Part shown: in pieces, positions 7,369-9,892 of the stretch | Layout: every line of letters starts with the position of its first letter | How positions within the stretch are numbered: position 1 is the first letter of the stretch | DNA from: Lachnospiraceae bacterium UBA6452 | Lineage (GTDB): Bacteria; Bacillota; Clostridia; Lachnospirales; Lachnospiraceae | DNA: 9,892 nucleotides | NCBI GenBank assembly: GCA_002441865.1 | Contig: DJNY01000161.1 | Coordinates: forward strand, 1 to 9,892 | Direction of reading: 5' to 3' | The notes under the pieces: model-generated | Database searches by the model: none | What the model saw: only the letters and a program-made list of their open reading frames with translations | Told to the model about the DNA's origin: nothing | Position numbers and translations under genes: made by a program

Positions 7369-7920
7369 ATGAGTAAAGTATGTGTATTTCTGGCAGATGG
7401 TGTGGAAGAAATCGAAGCACTGACTGTGGTAGACATTTTAAGACGAGGCGGCGTTACGGTAGAGACGGTTTCCATTACGGACAGCAAAAGTGTCACAAGC
7501 TCACATAAGATCACGATACAGGCAGATAAACTGCTTGCGGAAATCGATTTTGATGAGGTCGCTATGATCGTTCTGCCGGGCGGAATGCCGGGAACAAAGA
7601 ATCTGGAAGCATGTGCACCGCTTATGGAGCAGGTGGACAAATTCCATGCAGAGGGAAAGTATTTGAGCGCGATCTGTGCAGCGCCGAGCATTTTCGGCCA
7701 TAAGGGATTGTTAAAGGGCAGAACAGCCTGCTGCTTCCCGGATTTTGAAAGTCATCTGGAAGGTGCAACTGTGACCAAAAATCCCGTAGAGGTCTGCGAT
7801 CACTTTATCACAAGCCGCGGTATGGGCACAGCCATCGAATTTGCACTTGCCATTCTGGCTCGTATGCAGGATCAGGCATGTGCGGACGACATCGCAGAGA
7901 GAATCGTATACGAACGCTGA
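7369..7920 (+). CDS. DJ-1/PfpI family protein (YajL-like)
   Basis: This is a 183-residue cytoplasmic protein of the DJ-1/ThiJ branch, close in length to human DJ-1 (189). The conserved glutamate is E16 in LADGVEEIEA, aligning with DJ-1 Glu18. The nucleophile-elbow cysteine is C103 in SAICAAP, aligning with Cys106. LPGGMPG (69-75) and TSRGMGTAIEFAL (148-160) complete the family pattern. Members have been described as glyoxalase III/protein deglycases and as oxidative-stress chaperones. Which applies is debated, so only the family is certain. The SD AGGAGG (7358-7363) lies 5 nt before ATG 7369. The next gene starts 63 bp downstream on the same strand, with only an imperfect hairpin between. Confidence 0.93.
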   Translation: MSKVCVFLADGVEEIEALTVVDILRRGGVTVETVSITDSKSVTSSHKITIQADKLLAEIDFDEVAMIVLPGGMPGTKNLEACAPLMEQVDKFHAEGKYLSAICAAPSIFGHKGLLKGRTACCFPDFESHLEGATVTKNPVEVCDHFITSRGMGTAIEFALAILARMQDQACADDIAERIVYER

Positions 7921-7922
7921 TA

Positions 7923-7949
7923 CAGATGGCATAGAAGCTATGTGATCTG
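7923..7949 (+). other. Imperfect hairpin between the DJ-1 and DUF975 genes
   Basis: CAGATGGCATAG (7923-7934) pairs with CTATGTGATCTG (7938-7949) around a 3-nt loop, with one G.G mismatch and one G.T pair. It starts two bases after the DJ-1 stop codon. An A-rich stretch follows rather than T, so it is not a classical terminator in the plus direction. It may stabilise the upstream mRNA end or weaken read-through into the next gene. Confidence 0.5.
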
Positions 7950-7983
7950 CATATAAAAAACAAAGAAAAGGGAATGAAAAACA

Positions 7984-8841
7984 ATGTGGACGAGAAGTGA
8001 ATTAAAAGAAAAAGCAAAAGTTTATGTAAAACGCAGCTACTGGCCGCTTGTGCTGGTATCTCTGATCCTGGCGGTCATCACCGGCGGATTTTCGAACGGC
8101 GGTAACGGCGGAGGTAATTATTCGACAGACTGGAGTGACAGTGTAGACGGCGGTGATATTGCGAGCCGGATCACCGGAAGTATCACAGGGATCAACTGGG
8201 CACTCATAGGTGGCATTATGGCTGTAGCAGCGGCTGTTTCCATTGCAGTGATCGCCATTTCCGTGATCGTTTCCATATTCGTGCTGAATCCGATCGAGAT
8301 CGGCTGCAGAAGATATTTTATAGAAGCGGCATATGGTGAAGTGGACATGAAAAACATCGGTGTGCTGGTACTGGCATTTAAGGACGGTAAATATGGTAAT
8401 ATCGTAAAGACCATGTTTTTGAGAGATCTGTATCAATTTTTATGGACACTGCTTTTGGTCATTCCGGGCATCGTAAAGAGTTATGAGTACCGCATGATCC
8501 CGTATATTCTGGCCGAAAACCCGGATGTGACAACAGAAGAAGCGTTCCGGCTGTCAAAAGAGATGATGGACGGCGAGAAATGGGATACATTTGTGCTGGA
8601 TCTTTCCTTTATCGGATGGGCACTTGTGGCAGGCATAACATGCGGTATTGCAGGTATTTTCTGGGTAAATCCTTATATGAACATGACAGGAACAGCACTT
8701 TATGAAACATTAAAGAGAAGAGCGGCAGTAGATTATTATGATAAATCACTGGGCGGTTATGAGAATGTGTACGGTAATCCGGGAGCCTATACGGATCAGG
8801 CACCTCAGAACTATGAAGACGGAGAGGTAAGAGATTTATAA
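7984..8841 (+). CDS. DUF975 family integral membrane protein
   Basis: This 285-residue protein begins with the DUF975 hallmark MWTRSELKEKAK. The family body is also clear: PGIVKSYEYRMIPYILAENP followed by TTEEAFRLSKEMMDGEKW (residues 161-200). Hydrophobic segments at about 20-34, 68-102 (probably one long or two helices), 148-164 and 206-228 indicate a polytopic membrane protein. A Gly/Asn/Ser-rich stretch (35-62, with GGNGGGN) forms a flexible loop after the first segment, and the tail is polar and acidic. The family has no established function; it is common in Clostridia. ATG 7984 is used because GGGA (7970-7973) lies 10 nt upstream. The ATG at 7974 is out of frame and stops after eight codons. 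Tandem stops (TAATAA) and a strong terminator close the gene. Confidence 0.88.
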   Translation: MWTRSELKEKAKVYVKRSYWPLVLVSLILAVITGGFSNGGNGGGNYSTDWSDSVDGGDIASRITGSITGINWALIGGIMAVAAAVSIAVIAISVIVSIFVLNPIEIGCRRYFIEAAYGEVDMKNIGVLVLAFKDGKYGNIVKTMFLRDLYQFLWTLLLVIPGIVKSYEYRMIPYILAENPDVTTEEAFRLSKEMMDGEKWDTFVLDLSFIGWALVAGITCGIAGIFWVNPYMNMTGTALYETLKRRAAVDYYDKSLGGYENVYGNPGAYTDQAPQNYEDGEVRDL

Positions 8842-8842
8842 T

Positions 8843-8874
8843 AAAAGAAGGGCAGCAGCCGCTGCCCTTCTTTT
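8843..8874. terminator. Bidirectional terminator between DUF975 and SASP genes
   Basis: A perfect 14-bp stem (8843-8856 with 8861-8874) has a 4-nt loop AGCC and the GC core GGGCAGC/GCTGCCC. The flanking AAAAGAA and TTCTTTT tracts give a T-rich tail on either strand. It lies directly after the DUF975 tandem stops and 16 bases beyond the SASP stop codon, so it serves both convergent genes. Confidence 0.92.
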
Positions 8875-8890
8875 CTGAAGATCTGAGGGG

Positions 8891-9097
8891 TTATCTTAAC
8901 TGAGATTCTTCGTAGTTCTTAACCATTCTACGAACCATCTCACCACCGATGGAGCCTGCTTCTTTAGAAGTCAGATCACCGTTGTAGCCTTCTTTTAAGT
9001 TAACACCAAGTTCAGATGCAACCTCTGTTTTGAAACGATCCATAGCTGCCTTAGCTTCTGGAACTTCCATGCTCTTAGATGATTTTGTGTTTGCCAT
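8891..9097 (-). CDS. Alpha/beta-type small acid-soluble spore protein (SASP)
   Basis: This 68-residue protein coats and protects spore DNA and is degraded at germination. The germination-protease recognition site is visible as TEVASELGV, with the expected cut between A27 and S28. The C-terminal half has the second family signature, LTSKEAGSIGGEMVRRMV (42-59). ATG 9097 is preferred because CGGAGGTGAA lies just upstream (GGAGGTG at 9104-9110) and the protein then starts MANTKSSK, as in family members. The reading frame stays open to an ATG at 9154, but that would add 19 unrelated residues and put the SD inside the gene. Expression in the forespore under sigma-G is expected for the family, and a matching promoter candidate lies at 9209-9238. 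The protein shows the organism is a spore former. Confidence 0.95.
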   Translation of the reverse strand: MANTKSSKSMEVPEAKAAMDRFKTEVASELGVNLKEGYNGDLTSKEAGSIGGEMVRRMVKNYEESQLR

Positions 9098-9134
9098 TTT
9101 GTTCACCTCCGTGATTTTATTTGTTGATCTATTT

Positions 9135-9205
9135 CCAAGATAAGTGCAAAACACTTACCCTGGAATCTGCTTCGCCGGATCCGTGCTTTTTATCACTTAT
9201 CTTGG
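9135..9205 (-). repeat. Inverted-repeat leader of the SASP gene with competing hairpins
   Basis: On the minus strand, CCAAGATAAGTG (arm A, 9194-9205) and CCAGGGTAAGTG (arm B, 9152-9163) are two direct-repeat-like arms. Both can pair with CACTTATCTTGG (arm C, 9135-9146). A-C is a perfect 12-bp match around 47 nt. B-C is a 12-bp RNA stem with two G.U pairs and a 5-nt loop (TTTTG). In plus-strand RNA the B-C stem would have two A.C mismatches, so the pairing favours a minus-strand transcript. The rest of the 9098-9416 gap holds the SASP and tig promoters described separately. No riboswitch class was recognised. Confidence 0.6.
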
Positions 9206-9208
9206 TGT

Positions 9209-9238
9209 TATTATGTTCGAAATGAAAGAAAACTATAA
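9209..9238 (-). promoter_or_regulatory. Candidate sigma-G/forespore promoter of the SASP gene
   Basis: On the minus strand CATAATA (9209-9215) matches the sigma-G -10 pattern CATNHTA. TTATA (9234-9238) matches the -35 pattern gHATR except at its first, less conserved base. The spacer is 18 bp. The start site would fall near 9202, giving a leader of about 105 nt whose 5' end lies within arm A of the inverted repeat. The assignment rests on motif match and on known control of SASP genes. Confidence 0.45.
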
Positions 9239-9307
9239 TGGTAAGTTCTGTCAGACAAAAAAGTGCATTTTTGCAAAGAAAAAGTGCTGGTAATTGCATG
9301 TTACCTG

Positions 9308-9324
9308 TGCTATAATCCTATAAT
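9308..9324 (+). promoter_or_regulatory. tig: Tandem -10 promoters of tig
   Basis: An extended -10, TGCTATAAT (9308-9316), is followed 8 bp later by a second perfect TATAAT (9319-9324). Neither has a strong -35: TTGCAT (9294-9299) lies 19 bp from the second box, and the first probably relies on its TG extension. The leader to ATG 9417 would be about 86-94 nt. Confidence 0.65.
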
Positions 9325-9371
9325 GACTGTGAGTATGGGAAATTGTTTCTTGGCTCAGTACGAAAAGAATA

Positions 9372-9400
9372 TTGCGTGATACAAATGAGATCACAAGCAA
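9372..9400 (+). promoter_or_regulatory. Hairpin abutting the tig ribosome binding site
   Basis: TTGC-GTGAT (9372-9380) can pair with ATCAC-aa-GCAA (9390-9400), a 9-bp stem with a 2-nt bulge and a 9-nt loop. It ends immediately before GGAGG (9401-9405) and includes the first two bases of AAGGAGG. The SD lies 11 nt from the ATG, slightly long. The hairpin could affect ribosome access or may be incidental. Confidence 0.35.
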
Positions 9401-9416
9401 GGAGGAAATAGAAAAA

Positions 9417-9892
9417 ATGAGTTTACAGATGGAAAAATTAGAGCACAACATGGCTAAGATTACAATCGAGGTACCTGTGGAAGAAATGGCAAAAGCTGTT
9501 AATGCTGCTTATTTAAAAAATAAGAACCAGATCTCTATTCCGGGCTTCCGTAAAGGAAAAGTGCCGCTTGCTATGGTAGAAAAAATGTATGGCAAGGGTG
9601 TATTTTTAGAGGATGCTGCAAATGCTGTTATTCCCGGTGCATATGACAAAGCAGTTAAGGAATGTGAAGAAGAGATCGTATCCACACCAACAATCGATGT
9701 GGTACAGTTAGAGCCTGAAAAAGCATTCATCTTCACAGCAGAAGTTGCATTAAAGCCGGAAGTTGAGCTTGGAAAATACAAAGGTGTTAAGATCGATAAG
9801 ATCGAAACAGAAGTAACAGAAGACGAAGTAAACGAAGCGATCGACCGTGAAAGAAAGAACAACGCACGTGAGATCACAGTAGAAGACCGTCC
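9417..9892 (+). CDS. tig: Trigger factor, N-terminal part (cut by window edge)
   Basis: Trigger factor is the ribosome-bound chaperone and peptidyl-prolyl isomerase that meets nascent chains at the exit tunnel. The first 158 codons are present and the frame is open to the window end. The ribosome-docking signature GFRKGK lies at 43-48 in QISIPGFRKGKVP. The following VALKPEVELGKYKGVKI and TEDEVNEAIDRER match the family's N-terminal domain and the linker leading to the PPIase domain, which lies beyond the window. The start at 9417 is supported by AAGGAGG (9399-9405) 11 nt upstream; the later ATG at codon 5 lacks an SD. In many Firmicutes tig is followed by clpP and clpX, but the downstream side cannot be seen here. 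Confidence 0.96.
   Translation, partial: MSLQMEKLEHNMAKITIEVPVEEMAKAVNAAYLKNKNQISIPGFRKGKVPLAMVEKMYGKGVFLEDAANAVIPGAYDKAVKECEEEIVSTPTIDVVQLEPEKAFIFTAEVALKPEVELGKYKGVKIDKIETEVTEDEVNEAIDRERKNNAREITVEDR

Noticed and set aside
7974..8000. Eight-codon frame overlapping the DUF975 start as a possible leader peptide
   Set aside because: The GGGA directly touches its ATG, too close to act as its SD, and it has no regulatory codon pattern.
9098..9154. N-terminal extension of the SASP to ATG 9154
   Set aside because: It would place the strong GGAGGTG site inside the gene and add 19 residues not seen in the family; ATG 9097 is well placed.
9135..9205. The inverted repeat as IS ends or a CRISPR remnant
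   Set aside because: The inner 47 bp carry no gene, there are no target-site duplications, and the arms are not regularly spaced repeats.
9135..9205. A known riboswitch (c-di-GMP, ZTP, fluoride, preQ1) in the SASP leader
   Set aside because: I could not match the conserved core sequences of these classes.

Overview
The window looks like chromosomal DNA of a spore-forming, low-to-mid-GC Firmicute, most likely a gut Lachnospiraceae/Clostridia. The reasons are an alpha/beta-type small acid-soluble spore protein, strong GGAGG ribosome binding sites, tRNA genes without an encoded CCA, a DUF975 membrane protein, a clostridial-style glycogen phosphorylase, and a secreted protein with Listeria-Bacteroides (InlB-type) repeats. 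No mobile element, CRISPR array, rRNA or phage gene is visible.

Layout from left to right. (1) Positions 1-262 hold the 3' end of a tRNA (probably Lys), its terminator, a tRNA-Leu(UAG), and a terminator that works in both directions. (2) Positions 282-2774 (minus) encode an 830-residue secreted protein: signal peptide, two InlB-type repeats, a fibronectin-III-like domain, and a C-terminal DUF5722 domain resembling a clan-A glycoside hydrolase. (3) A 157-bp divergent intergenic region carries a promoter for each direction. (4) Positions 2932-6754 (plus) hold a tight glgP-malQ operon. (5) Positions 6770-7219 (minus) encode a small CYTH/triphosphate tunnel enzyme, convergent with malQ. (6) Positions 7369-8841 (plus) encode a DJ-1/PfpI-family protein and a DUF975 membrane protein. 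(7) Positions 8891-9097 (minus) encode the spore protein, with a long leader rich in inverted repeats. (8) From 9417 to the right edge (plus) is the N-terminal part of trigger factor.

Functionally, glgP and malQ form the usual pair for breaking down intracellular glycogen or maltodextrin. MalQ rebuilds chains long enough for phosphorolysis, and GlgP releases glucose-1-phosphate. The divergent secreted DUF5722 protein could act on an extracellular polysaccharide, but its substrate cannot be told from sequence. The other genes are housekeeping or sporulation genes with no clear link to carbohydrate metabolism.

The points most worth following are the uncharacterised DUF5722 enzyme with a visible putative catalytic pair (Glu586/Glu722) and the spore-protein leader, in which two upstream arms compete for one downstream arm. 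I see no strong evidence of a wholly new multi-gene system here.
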